The notes beneath the pieces are model-generated. The model did not search any database. It worked only from the letters and a program-made list of their open reading frames with translations, and was not told the DNA's origin. A stretch of DNA of 64,000 nucleotides from Aquabacter sp965279295. Lineage in GTDB: Bacteria > Pseudomonadota > Alphaproteobacteria > Rhizobiales > Xanthobacteraceae. Positions 15,918-23,669 of this stretch are shown in pieces. The DNA lies in NCBI GenBank assembly GCA_965279295.1, contig CBDIHQ010000004.1. One strand, given 5' to 3'. The stretch's first letter is position 1. The number at the start of each line of letters is the position of its first letter. The translations under genes were made by a program, and so were the position numbers.

Positions 15918-18665
15918 TCATTCGACTGGCGCAATCAGGACGCCGCGCTCATCGGTAATGATCTTGAACCCTTCCGGGACGTCAAAGGCAATCTGGAGCG
16001 GGCGGGCTGCTGCTGCGGCCGTCTGCTCTTCCTTACCCTCGGGCTTGAAGTAGATGATCTTCTTCCAGCAGGCGACGATCGCCTCGCAGAAGATCAGCAC
16101 CAGGTCATTGTGCCGGGCCATGGAGAGTGCGGTGTCCAGCGCCTCCATTTCCTCGGGAATGATCCGGATGCGGTCCTCGGAGACGCCGAAAGAAATCAGC
16201 GCGTCGCGCATCAGGTCCGGGATCTCGGTGGGGCCGCGACCGCGCAGGTTGTTGTCGCGGTGGCAGATGTAGGTGTCGAACTTGCCCGCCACCTTCTCGG
16301 CGATGGCGACAATGTCCTCGTTGCGGCGGTCGCCGGGGCAGGTAACGCAGACGATGCGTTCGCCGCGCGGGGCGAGACGCTCCACCAGGTCCACCATGGC
16401 GCCGACGGCGGCTTCGTTGTGGCCGTAGTCCAGGATCACCCGGAAGCCGTGCTCGTCGAACACGTTCATGCGGCCGGGGGACTGGAAGAAGGTGTTGTCG
16501 AAGGTACGCAGGCCGTTGCGGATCTGGTCCAGCGTCTTGCCGAGCGCATAGGCCATGGCAGCCGCGAACATGGCGTTCTCCACGTTGTGGAGCGCCTTGC
16601 CCTCAATGGTCGCCGGGATCAGGTGGCTCCAGATCAGGGGGATCTGGGTGCCGTTGTCATAGATGACGATCTGGTCGCCGTTCAGGCCCTCTTCCAGCAC
16701 GATGGCCTGCTTGCCCAGGCGAATGTGCTCGCGCACCAGCTCGTGATGGGGGTTGCGGGTTACGTAGAACAGGTTCTTGGCGGAGGTGTAGGACGCCATC
16801 TTCAGCGTGTATTCGTTGTCGGCGTTAAGCACCGCGGTGTCGCGGGCAACCTCGACCACCACGCGCTTCACGCGGGCCAGTTCGTCCACCGTGTCCACGC
16901 CGCCGAGACCGAGATGGTCCGAGGTGACATTGAGCACCGCGCCCACGTCGCAGAACATGTAGCCGAGGCCCGAGCGGACGATGCCGCCGCGCGCGGTTTC
17001 CAGAACCGCGATATCGACGGTGGGGTCGCGCAGCACCATGTTGGCGGAGACCGGGCCGGTCATGTCGCCCTTCACGGTGACATTGCCGTCGATATAGACC
17101 GCGTCGGTGGAGGTCTGCCCCACCACATGGCCGGCCATCTTCAGGATGTGCGCGAGCATGCGTGAGCAGGTGGTCTTGCCGTTGGTGCCGGTGAGTGCGG
17201 CCACCGGGATGCGGCTCTGCGTTCCCGGCGGGAACAGCATGTTCATGACCGCGCCGCCCACGTCACGCGACTTGCCCTCGGACGGGGAGATGTGCATGCG
17301 CAGGCCGGGGCCGGCGTTGATCTCGCAGATGGCGCCGCCGGTGTCGCGATAGGACTGGGCGATATCGGAAGTGAGGAAGTCCACCGCGCCGAGATCGAGG
17401 CCCACCGCCAGGATGGCCCGCTCGGCCATCAGCTTGTTATCGGGGTGGATGATGTCGGTGACGTCGACGGCGGTGCCGCCGGTGGAGATGTTGGCGGTCT
17501 TGCGCAGATAGACCACTTCGCCGGCCGGCGGGATGCTCTCGGCGGTGTAGCCCTTCTCGGTGAGGAGGCGGACCGCCTGCTCGTCCATCTCGAGCTTGGT
17601 GAGCATGTTTTCGTGGCCGACGCCGCGGCGCGGATCAAGGTTCACGACCTCGATGAGCTGGGTGATGTTGCTGGTGCCGTCGCCGACCACATGGCCGGGC
17701 ACGCGCTTGGCGGCGGCTTCGAGCTTGCCGTTGATGACCAGCAGGCGATGGTCGTCGCCGGTGATCATGCTCTCGACGATGACGGCGCTGCCTTCCTCGT
17801 CGGCGACGGCGAAGGCGGCTTCGGCCTCTTCGTCGGTCATGATGTTGACGGTGACGCCGCGCCCGTGGTTGCCGTCGAGCGGCTTGATGACGACGGGATA
17901 GCCGATGCGGCGGGCGGCGGAGACCGCCTCGTCCGCGTCATAGACCTGGCGCTGCTGGGGAACCGGCAGGCCGAGATCGCCGAGGATCTTGTTGCACACG
18001 CCCTTGTCGGAGGCGATCTCCACGGCGATGTGCGAGGTCATGGAGGTGAGCGCGGCTTCGACGCGCTTCTGGTACTTGCCCTGTCCGATCTGGATCAGGC
18101 TCTGTTCGTTGAGGCGCACCCAGGGGATGTCGCGGGCTTCCGCCGCCTTCACCAGCGCCAGGGCCGAGGGGCCGAGCGAGCGCTTCTGGGCGAAGCGGAT
18201 GAAGCGGGCCAACTCGTCTTCGAGATTATAGGGCTCGTCGTCGTCGCGTCGCGGCGCGATCAGTTCGATGATGATGTCGCAGGCGAGGTCGCCGGCCTCA
18301 AGGCCGATCTCGTCTGACTCATAACCGTAGAGAACCTCGACCTCGTCGGAATCAGGGACCGGCTCCGAGGCGGCGAAAGGGGTCGGCTCGCCGGCCAGGC
18401 GCTGAAGGTTCAGCGCGACATGGGCGATCAGTTCGCCGAGGCCGCAGGCGTCCGAGGTGCGCGCATACTCGATCCAGGAAGAACCGTCGGGCAGCGTGTC
18501 GTTGGCGAGGGTCGGCAGATACTTGAGAAGCGTGTCGATGACCGCATCGCCGTAGCTGGCGACGGAGGCGGTCGCCCGGTTCCGGAGGTCGACGGTCAGA
18601 CGGATCAGCGGGACCTTGGCATAGCTGTTCGGGCCGACATAGGCGGCGGTCGAGATGATATCCAT
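15918..18665 (-). CDS. cphA: Cyanophycin synthetase
   Basis: 915 residues, normal for CphA, which polymerises L-Asp and L-Arg with ATP into cyanophycin (multi-L-arginyl-poly-L-aspartate). An N-terminal domain (1-210) precedes an ATP-grasp domain (about 215-480) with KPLDGNHGRG at 261-270 and ICEINAGPGLR at 446-455. A Mur-ligase-like domain follows, with P-loop TGTNGKTT (492-499), VLNVTSDHLGLGG and the LDYGHNEAAVGAMVDL segment. The ATP-grasp domain adds Asp and the Mur domain adds Arg in characterised enzymes. It is the first gene of a cphA-cphB operon, divergent from the probable cphZ. Confidence 0.97.
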   Translation of the reverse strand: MDIISTAAYVGPNSYAKVPLIRLTVDLRNRATASVASYGDAVIDTLLKYLPTLANDTLPDGSSWIEYARTSDACGLGELIAHVALNLQRLAGEPTPFAASEPVPDSDEVEVLYGYESDEIGLEAGDLACDIIIELIAPRRDDDEPYNLEDELARFIRFAQKRSLGPSALALVKAAEARDIPWVRLNEQSLIQIGQGKYQKRVEAALTSMTSHIAVEIASDKGVCNKILGDLGLPVPQQRQVYDADEAVSAARRIGYPVVIKPLDGNHGRGVTVNIMTDEEAEAAFAVADEEGSAVIVESMITGDDHRLLVINGKLEAAAKRVPGHVVGDGTSNITQLIEVVNLDPRRGVGHENMLTKLEMDEQAVRLLTEKGYTAESIPPAGEVVYLRKTANISTGGTAVDVTDIIHPDNKLMAERAILAVGLDLGAVDFLTSDIAQSYRDTGGAICEINAGPGLRMHISPSEGKSRDVGGAVMNMLFPPGTQSRIPVAALTGTNGKTTCSRMLAHILKMAGHVVGQTSTDAVYIDGNVTVKGDMTGPVSANMVLRDPTVDIAVLETARGGIVRSGLGYMFCDVGAVLNVTSDHLGLGGVDTVDELARVKRVVVEVARDTAVLNADNEYTLKMASYTSAKNLFYVTRNPHHELVREHIRLGKQAIVLEEGLNGDQIVIYDNGTQIPLIWSHLIPATIEGKALHNVENAMFAAAMAYALGKTLDQIRNGLRTFDNTFFQSPGRMNVFDEHGFRVILDYGHNEAAVGAMVDLVERLAPRGERIVCVTCPGDRRNEDIVAIAEKVAGKFDTYICHRDNNLRGRGPTEIPDLMRDALISFGVSEDRIRIIPEEMEALDTALSMARHNDLVLIFCEAIVACWKKIIYFKPEGKEEQTAAAAARPLQIAFDVPEGFKIITDERGVLIAPVE

Positions 18666-18767
18666 TTGGTTTTCCCCAAGCGATCCGGCTTCGCCGGCTC
18701 CCGCCCATCTTGAAGGTTTTGTTTGGCCGGAGCCTTTCGCGGGGGAAGCTCGAAACGGCGACCTAAG

Positions 18768-18792
18768 AGTGCAGCATCAAAAATGCTGCACT
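18768..18792. promoter_or_regulatory. Perfect inverted repeat upstream of cphA
   Basis: AGTGCAGCAT and ATGCTGCACT are perfect 10-bp arms around a CAAAA centre, about 103 bp before the cphA start. It could be a dimeric-repressor operator or a transcribed hairpin in the leader. Its right arm overlaps the first copy of the 17-bp repeat motif. Confidence 0.5.
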
Positions 18793-18800
18793 GCAAAATC
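18784..18800 (+). repeat. 17-bp direct repeat, copy 1 (cphA side)
   Basis: TGCTGCA-CT-GCAAAATC. It matches copy 2 at 19004-19020 in 15 of 17 positions, with the two differences adjacent in the centre. Candidate binding site for a shared regulator of cyanophycin genes. Confidence 0.5.
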
Positions 18801-19003
18801 AAGCCGTATCCTGTCAAGGGCGGTTTGGCACGCGCACGGCGGAACCCGCCGCAGTATCCAAGCACCCCAATCGGCAGGACGATCGTCTCCCCGCGAAAAA
18901 TCCCGAGCCAAGTAGAGTCTAGACCCAATCGTTCGCAGCAAGCAATATGGTCTCCTTCCAAGCGGGGGCGGGAAGCGTAAAGGGCCCAGTGCCGGCCTTC
19001 CTC

Positions 19004-19020
19004 TGCTGCATCGCAAAATC
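19004..19020 (+). repeat. 17-bp direct repeat, copy 2 (cphZ side)
   Basis: TGCTGCA-TC-GCAAAATC, ending 16 bp before the cphZ ATG. In this position bound protein could block transcription or ribosome access. Same orientation as copy 1, 220 bp away. Confidence 0.5.
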
Positions 19021-19036
19021 GCGCAGGGGTTGGTTA

Positions 19037-20182
19037 ATGGCGCTTTTAGAGGCAAATACCTCCACGCGAACCGCGCATCTCCTTAGCCCTGGCAATGATG
19101 CCACCGGCGCAAGAGAAGTTACGGTTTTGCGCTTCGGAGAAATTGGAGCGCGGCCCAAGGCCTATCTTCAGGCCGGGCTGCATGCCGATGAATTTCCGGG
19201 CATGCTGGTTCTGCGCCACCTTGCCGCACATCTCGCGGATGCAGCGGCGCGCGGCGACATCATCGGCGAAGTTGTGGTGGTGCCGCAGGCCAATCCCATC
19301 GGCCTGACCCAGCATCGTTTCGGCTTTCTCCAGGGCCGGTTCGACGAGGTGAGCGGCGGTAATTTCAACCGTGACTATCCTGACCTCGGTGCTGAAATCT
19401 CAGGCGTAATCGGCCCCGCACTCGGTCCGGACCCGGTTGCAAACGTGGCTGCGATTCGCGCCGCCATGGGCGATGCGCTGGCCCGCATGCTGCCCATGGG
19501 CGAACTGGCGGTCCTGCGCCACACCTTGCTGGGCCTCGCCTTCGACGCGGATTTGATGCTCGACCTGCATGCCGACAACGAAGCCCTGATGCACCTCTAC
19601 ATCGGTACGCCGCTCTGGCCGGACGCCGCCGACCTCGCCGCCGAAATCGATGCGCGCGCGGTGCTCACCGCCGAGGTGTCGGGCGGCAATCCGTTCGATG
19701 AGGCCTGCGGCGGCCCCTGGTGGACGCTGGCGAAACAATTCCCGGACCTGCCGATCCCGCCGGCTTGCCTCTCGACCACGGTCGAGCTTCGCTCAAACGA
19801 CGACGTTGACGATGCGCAGGCACGGGACGATGCCGCTGCGCTCTATCGCTTCCTCGAACGACGCGGCCTGGTTAAGGGCGACCCTGGCGACGTGCCGCGC
19901 CTGACCTGCGACGCGACGCCGCTGGATGCCATGCAGCAGGTGCGCGCACCGGCCGAGGGTCTGGTGAATTATCGTAGCCGGCTCGGTGATCGTCTGAAGG
20001 CCGGCGACCTGATCGCCGAGATCATCGATCCGCTGGGCGCCGTTGTGCCGGTTCACGCAACGACCGACGGCCTGCTTTTCGCGCGGCATAGTCAGACTTA
20101 TGCGTGGCCGGGAAAAGTCATCGGCAAGGTGGCCGGCGCCGTCCGCTTGCCCGATCGCACGGGAAAATTGCTGAACGACTGA
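19037..20182 (+). CDS. cphZ: AstE/AspA-type zinc amidohydrolase, probable cyanophycin dipeptide hydrolase
   Basis: 381 residues from ATG 19037, with GGGG upstream; the frame runs back to 18947 without family-like sequence. It is an M14-like succinylglutamate desuccinylase/aspartoacylase protein: zinc motif H49-A-D-E52 in GLHADEFPG, the substrate region NFNRDYPD at 109-116, and third zinc ligand H178 in LDLHAD. A C-terminal beta domain follows (QVRAPAEGLVNYRSRLGDRL). Enzymes of this family next to cyanophycin genes, and AotO of Pseudomonas, are described as beta-Asp-Arg hydrolases (CphZ), the last step of cyanophycin use. Placement divergent from cphA-cphB strongly favours that role; the exact substrate is inferred. 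Confidence 0.82.
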   Translation: MALLEANTSTRTAHLLSPGNDATGAREVTVLRFGEIGARPKAYLQAGLHADEFPGMLVLRHLAAHLADAAARGDIIGEVVVVPQANPIGLTQHRFGFLQGRFDEVSGGNFNRDYPDLGAEISGVIGPALGPDPVANVAAIRAAMGDALARMLPMGELAVLRHTLLGLAFDADLMLDLHADNEALMHLYIGTPLWPDAADLAAEIDARAVLTAEVSGGNPFDEACGGPWWTLAKQFPDLPIPPACLSTTVELRSNDDVDDAQARDDAAALYRFLERRGLVKGDPGDVPRLTCDATPLDAMQQVRAPAEGLVNYRSRLGDRLKAGDLIAEIIDPLGAVVPVHATTDGLLFARHSQTYAWPGKVIGKVAGAVRLPDRTGKLLND

Positions 20183-20194
20183 ATCGTGCCCACT

Positions 20195-20207
20195 GGTCAT
20201 ATGACTT
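20195..20207. promoter_or_regulatory. Palindromic operator candidate upstream of the permease
   Basis: GTCATATGAC (20196-20205) is a perfect 10-bp palindrome preceded by TG and followed by a T-run. It resembles the TGGT...AC core bound by FadR-subfamily GntR regulators. It lies about 95 bp before the permease start and 13 bp past the cphZ stop. The T-run also permits a weak terminator interpretation. Confidence 0.35.
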
Positions 20208-20301
20208 TTTTGTGGCACGTTGATTGCTGGGGGCTCTGTGCCGGGGCGAGGATTGCTACCGGTAGGGGCAAAAATGACAACCGGAAGGATTGGGGCTTTC
20301 C

Positions 20302-21726
20302 ATGAGTTCAAACTCTTTGGGGCGCGCGTTGCTGCGCTGTAAACCCGTAAGTGCCTTGGTCGACGATCATGGGGGTGGGGGAAAAGGGCATCTCGCGCGT
20401 TCGATCGGCCTGTTCCAGCTCACGATGCTTGGCGTCGGAGCGACCATCGGTACCGGTATCTTCGTTGCCCTGACCGCGGCGGTTCCTGAAGCTGGTCCGG
20501 CGGTCATCGTCTCCTTCGTCATCGCGGGCATCACTGCCGCGCTGACCGCGCTTTGCTACGCTGAGATCGCCTCCACCATCCCGGTGTCCGGCTCCTCCTA
20601 TTCCTATGCCTATGCCACCATGGGCGAACTGGTCGCCTATGTCGTGGGCGCCTGCCTGCTGCTGGAGTACGCCGTGTCGGCGTCCGCCATCGCCGTGGGC
20701 TGGGGCCAGTACCTCAACCAGTTGCTTGGCAACATCAGCGGCTGGCAGATGCCGGACGCGATCAGCCAGCCGCCGGGCGCGGGCGGTTACTTCAACCTGC
20801 CGGCGATCGTGCTGGTGGCCATGTGCGCCTCGCTCCTCATCAAGGGCGCGCGCGAATCCACCACCATCAACGCCATCCTGGTGGTGGTGAAGCTCGGCGT
20901 TCTGGCGCTGTTCGTGGTCATCGCCTTCTCCGCGTTCAACATCGAGAACCTGAAGCCCTTCACCCCGAAGGGCTGGCTCGGCGTCGGCGCCGCGGCTGGT
21001 ACGATCTTCTTCTCCTATATCGGCATCGACGCGATCTCCACCGCCGGTGAAGAGGTGAAGAACCCGCGCAAGACCCTGCCCGCAGGCATCATCCTCTCCC
21101 TGCTGCTGGTGACGGCGGCCTATGTGCTGGTGGCGTTCTCCGCCGTCGGTGCCCAGCGATGGACCGAGTTCGCCGGCCAGGACGCCGGCCTCGCCGTGAT
21201 CCTTCAGAACATCACCGGCTCCACCTGGCCGTCGGTGCTGCTCTGCATCGGCGCGATCATCTCGATCTTCTCGGTGACGCTGGTGGTTATGTACGGCCAG
21301 ACCCGCATCCTGTTCGCCATGAGCCGCGACGGGCTGCTGCCGAAGCTGTTCCAGAAGGTCGACCCGCAGACCATGACGCCGGTGGCGAACACTTACATCG
21401 TCGCCGTCTTCATCGCCTTCCTTGCGGCATTGATCCCGCTGGACGTGCTGGCCAACCTCACCTCGATGGGCACGCTGATCGCGTTCGCCGTGGTGTCGAC
21501 AGGCGTCATGATCCTGCGCCGGACCCGCCCCGATCTGCCGCGCGGCTACACCGTGCCGCTGTTCCCGTTCGTTCCGATCGCGAGCGTGTGCTTCTGCCTC
21601 TACCTCATCACGCAGCTGCCCTGGGACACCTACGCGCTGTTCGCGGTGTGGATCACGATCGCTCTGCTGATTTACTTCGGCTACTCGTTCAAGAACTCGG
21701 TGCTGGCGAGGGGTGAAGCGAAATGA
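20302..21726 (+). CDS. APC superfamily amino acid permease (cationic amino acid transporter type)
   Basis: 474 residues from ATG 20302; a TTG at 20290 is less likely. The family signature GLFQLTMLGVGATIGTGIFV opens TM1 with the GxG(I) unwinding motif, followed by about 11 more hydrophobic segments including SGSSYSYAYATMGELVAYVV and GTIFFSYIGIDAISTAGEE, characteristic of the CAT branch. This branch often carries arginine/lysine and other cationic amino acids. It lies downstream of cphZ on the same strand and overlaps the next gene by 4 bp (ATGA). A role in arginine or Asp-Arg uptake or export linked to cyanophycin is inferred from context only. Confidence 0.93.
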   Translation: MSSNSLGRALLRCKPVSALVDDHGGGGKGHLARSIGLFQLTMLGVGATIGTGIFVALTAAVPEAGPAVIVSFVIAGITAALTALCYAEIASTIPVSGSSYSYAYATMGELVAYVVGACLLLEYAVSASAIAVGWGQYLNQLLGNISGWQMPDAISQPPGAGGYFNLPAIVLVAMCASLLIKGARESTTINAILVVVKLGVLALFVVIAFSAFNIENLKPFTPKGWLGVGAAAGTIFFSYIGIDAISTAGEEVKNPRKTLPAGIILSLLLVTAAYVLVAFSAVGAQRWTEFAGQDAGLAVILQNITGSTWPSVLLCIGAIISIFSVTLVVMYGQTRILFAMSRDGLLPKLFQKVDPQTMTPVANTYIVAVFIAFLAALIPLDVLANLTSMGTLIAFAVVSTGVMILRRTRPDLPRGYTVPLFPFVPIASVCFCLYLITQLPWDTYALFAVWITIALLIYFGYSFKNSVLARGEAK

Positions 21727-22592
21727 GCTACCTCATCGGTTATGCGCCGGACCGGGGCGGCGCCGATGCGTTGGCCGTCGGGCGCATGATGGCGATGGCA
21801 GGGGATATCCCCGTCACCGTCTGCGTCGTGACGCCGGAGACGTGGGGCTACCCGTCCCCGGCGGCCGTGGATGCCGAGTACAAGGTGTTCCTCGACCAGT
21901 ACGCCCAGAAGGCCCTGGCCCGCGCCCGCGCGGTCATGGGCGATGGGGTGAAGGCGGACTATATGGTCGTCGCGGCCCAGAACGCTGCGAAAGGCCTCTC
22001 CCGCGTCGCCAACGAAATGAACGCCTACCTCACCATCGTGGGCTCCGCCCGCGACGGCAAGAAGATGCGGGCGGGCCTCGGCTCGACCGCATCGGGCGTG
22101 CTGGCGGGCACCAAGTGCCCGACCCTGATGGCGCCGCTCGGCTACGCCTCCAACGCGCCCCGGCGCCTGGAGCGCGTGACCTGCGCCTTTTCCGATGACC
22201 GGCAGGGCGCGGCGACGCTTGCCGTCGCCATCGATCTGGCGCGCGAGCACAAGGTTCCCCTTCGCCTCGTCACCTTCGTGGTGCGCGACAAGCAGATGTA
22301 TCCCTCGGACGTGGGTTTCCAGGCCGAGAACATGGTCGCCAACACTTGGCGCAAACAGGCGAAGGATGCCCAGAAGGCGGCCCTGGCCGATCTTCCCACG
22401 GACATCGATGCCTCTTGCAGCATCGGCGACGGGCCGGATTGGAAGCGGGCCATCGAGTCCATCGGTTGGGCCTGGGGCGATATCTTGGTAGCCGGCGCCC
22501 ACCACGAACAGGGGATCACCGCCTTCCTGTTCGGCTCCACCTTCACCCGCCTTCTGCGCTACGTGACGGTTCCGATCGTCGCAGTGGACTGA
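21723..22592 (+). CDS. Double-domain universal stress protein (UspA family)
   Basis: 289 residues with two UspA-like domains (1-145 and 150-289). Domain one has LIGYAPDRGGADAL, YLTIVGSARDGKKMRAGLGS and CPTLMAP; domain two has VTCAFSDDRQGAATLAVAID, WGDILVAGAHHEQGITAFLF and PIVAVD. The ATP-binding G-2x-G-9x-G(S/T) motif is degenerate in both. Its start overlaps the permease stop (ATGA), so translation is coupled. CAT-type permeases are frequently fused to or paired with Usp domains, which probably act as nucleotide-responsive modulators of transport; this is inferred. Confidence 0.88.
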   Translation: MSYLIGYAPDRGGADALAVGRMMAMAGDIPVTVCVVTPETWGYPSPAAVDAEYKVFLDQYAQKALARARAVMGDGVKADYMVVAAQNAAKGLSRVANEMNAYLTIVGSARDGKKMRAGLGSTASGVLAGTKCPTLMAPLGYASNAPRRLERVTCAFSDDRQGAATLAVAIDLAREHKVPLRLVTFVVRDKQMYPSDVGFQAENMVANTWRKQAKDAQKAALADLPTDIDASCSIGDGPDWKRAIESIGWAWGDILVAGAHHEQGITAFLFGSTFTRLLRYVTVPIVAVD

Positions 22593-22627
22593 ACGCGGCT
22601 TTTTGCGCCTTCCCGTCCCCGCCTGAT

Positions 22628-22743
22628 TCCCTCTCCCGCTTGCGGGGGAGGGTTAGGGAGGGGGCAACTTGAGGTGTGGCCGGGGCGAGTGTAGCCTCAA
22701 AGGCGCCGGCCTCCTCGTCGCCCCTCTACCGAAAGCGGGAGGG
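22628..22743. repeat. Dispersed GC-rich palindromic repeat (forward unit plus inverted partial unit)
   Basis: The forward unit 22628-22664 begins CCCTCTCCCGCTTGCGGGGG and ends TTAGGGAGGGGGC; a partial unit in inverted orientation is at 22720-22743. The core CCGCTTGCGG is palindromic. The same family occurs at 41003-41027 and 54451-54570. This copy fills the junction of the convergent USP and nadC genes, where it may act as a bidirectional terminator. Confidence 0.7.
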
Positions 22744-22769
22744 CGCGCATTGCACCTGCTCCGCCAAAC

Positions 22770-23669
22770 TCAATCCTCGAAATCCAGACCCAGGTCGAGG
22801 ATCGGCGCGCTGTGGGTCAGCCAGCCGCATGAGATGATGTCGACGCCGGTGGCCGCGATCGCCGGCACGGTTTCGGCCGTGATCCGCCCGGACGCCTCGG
22901 TGATCGCACGCCCCGCCACCATGGCGACGGCCTCGCGCAGCATGTCCGGTCCCATATTGTCCAGCAGCACCGCGTCGATGCCGATCTCCAGCGCTTCCGC
23001 GAGCTGGGCCAGCGTGTCCACTTCCAGCTCGATCTTCACGAGGTGCCCGACATGGGCGCGCGCGGCGGTCACAGCCTTAGTGATGCCGCCCGCAGCCGCA
23101 ACGTGATTGTCCTTGATCAGCACCGCGTCATCGAGGCCGAACCTGTGGTTCGATCCGCCGCCGGCCCGCACGGCATATTTTTCCAGCGCCCGCAGGCCCG
23201 GCGTGGTCTTGCGGGTGCAGGCGATGCGGGCATGGCCGTGAGCCCTGGCGGCGGTCGCCAGCACGGATGTCGCCGAAGCGATGCCGGAGAGCCGACAAGC
23301 GAAGTTCAGCGCCACCCGTTCTGCCGAAAGGATCGGCCGGGCGCGCCCCTCGATCTGGAGCACCCGGTCGCCAGGGGCCACCGGCGCGCCGTCTTCCAAA
23401 AGGACCGTGAGTGCCAGATCTGGGTCCATGAGGCGGAAGGCCTGCATGGCAATGCCCACCCCCGCCACCACGCCGCGCTGGCGCGAGGTCATGGCGACCC
23501 GCATCCGGGCGTCCCTGCCGATCACCGCCTCGGTGGTGATGTCGCCGGCACGGCCGAGATCCTCCAGCAATGCGGCGCGCACCACGGGCTCGGTCATGAT
23601 GGCGGGCAACGGGTCGAGGCTCATCGGGGCCAGGCTCAAGGGGGCCAAGCTCATCGGGGCGGGGTTCAT
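22770..23669 (-). CDS. nadC: Nicotinate-nucleotide pyrophosphorylase (carboxylating)
   Basis: 299 residues when started at ATG 23669, which overlaps the nadB stop by 4 bp. NadC (quinolinate phosphoribosyltransferase) converts quinolinate and PRPP to nicotinate mononucleotide. Motifs: ALLEDLGRAGDITTEAVI, RVALNFACRLSGIASAT, ACTRKTTPGLRALEKYAV, GGGSNHRFGLDDAVLIKDNH, and the C-terminal EASGRITAETVPAIAATGVD. The first 20 residues are a low-complexity MSLAP-like repeat made by a 15-bp tandem repeat. Internal ATG codons in this repeat (MSLAP, MSLDP) are possible alternative starts. Confidence 0.96.
   Translation of the reverse strand: MNPAPMSLAPLSLAPMSLDPLPAIMTEPVVRAALLEDLGRAGDITTEAVIGRDARMRVAMTSRQRGVVAGVGIAMQAFRLMDPDLALTVLLEDGAPVAPGDRVLQIEGRARPILSAERVALNFACRLSGIASATSVLATAARAHGHARIACTRKTTPGLRALEKYAVRAGGGSNHRFGLDDAVLIKDNHVAAAGGITKAVTAARAHVGHLVKIELEVDTLAQLAEALEIGIDAVLLDNMGPDMLREAVAMVAGRAITEASGRITAETVPAIAATGVDIISCGWLTHSAPILDLGLDFED
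23617..23661. repeat. Three 15-bp tandem repeats in the nadC 5' end
   Basis: Units at 23617-23631, 23632-23646 and 23647-23661 differ from each other at only two or three positions, and a degenerate fourth unit overlaps the start codon. In nadC they encode the five-residue steps MSLAP, LSLAP and MSLDP. Copy number could vary between strains without changing frame. Confidence 0.75.

Larger units (their letters stand above)
18666..19036. other. cphA/cphZ divergent regulatory region
   Basis: 371 bp between divergent starts. It contains a 10-bp perfect hairpin-palindrome (18768-18792), two copies of a 17-bp motif (18784-18800 and 19004-19020), a GC-rich CGGCGG/CCGCCG inverted repeat near 18840-18855, and one GANTC site (18915-18919). 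No further gene is apparent. Both divergent promoters must lie here. Confidence 0.6.

Noticed and set aside
18840..18855. Transcription attenuator from the CGGCGG/CCGCCG inverted repeat upstream of cphZ
   Set aside because: Such short GC-rich repeats are frequent by chance in this genome, and there is no leader peptide or T-run.
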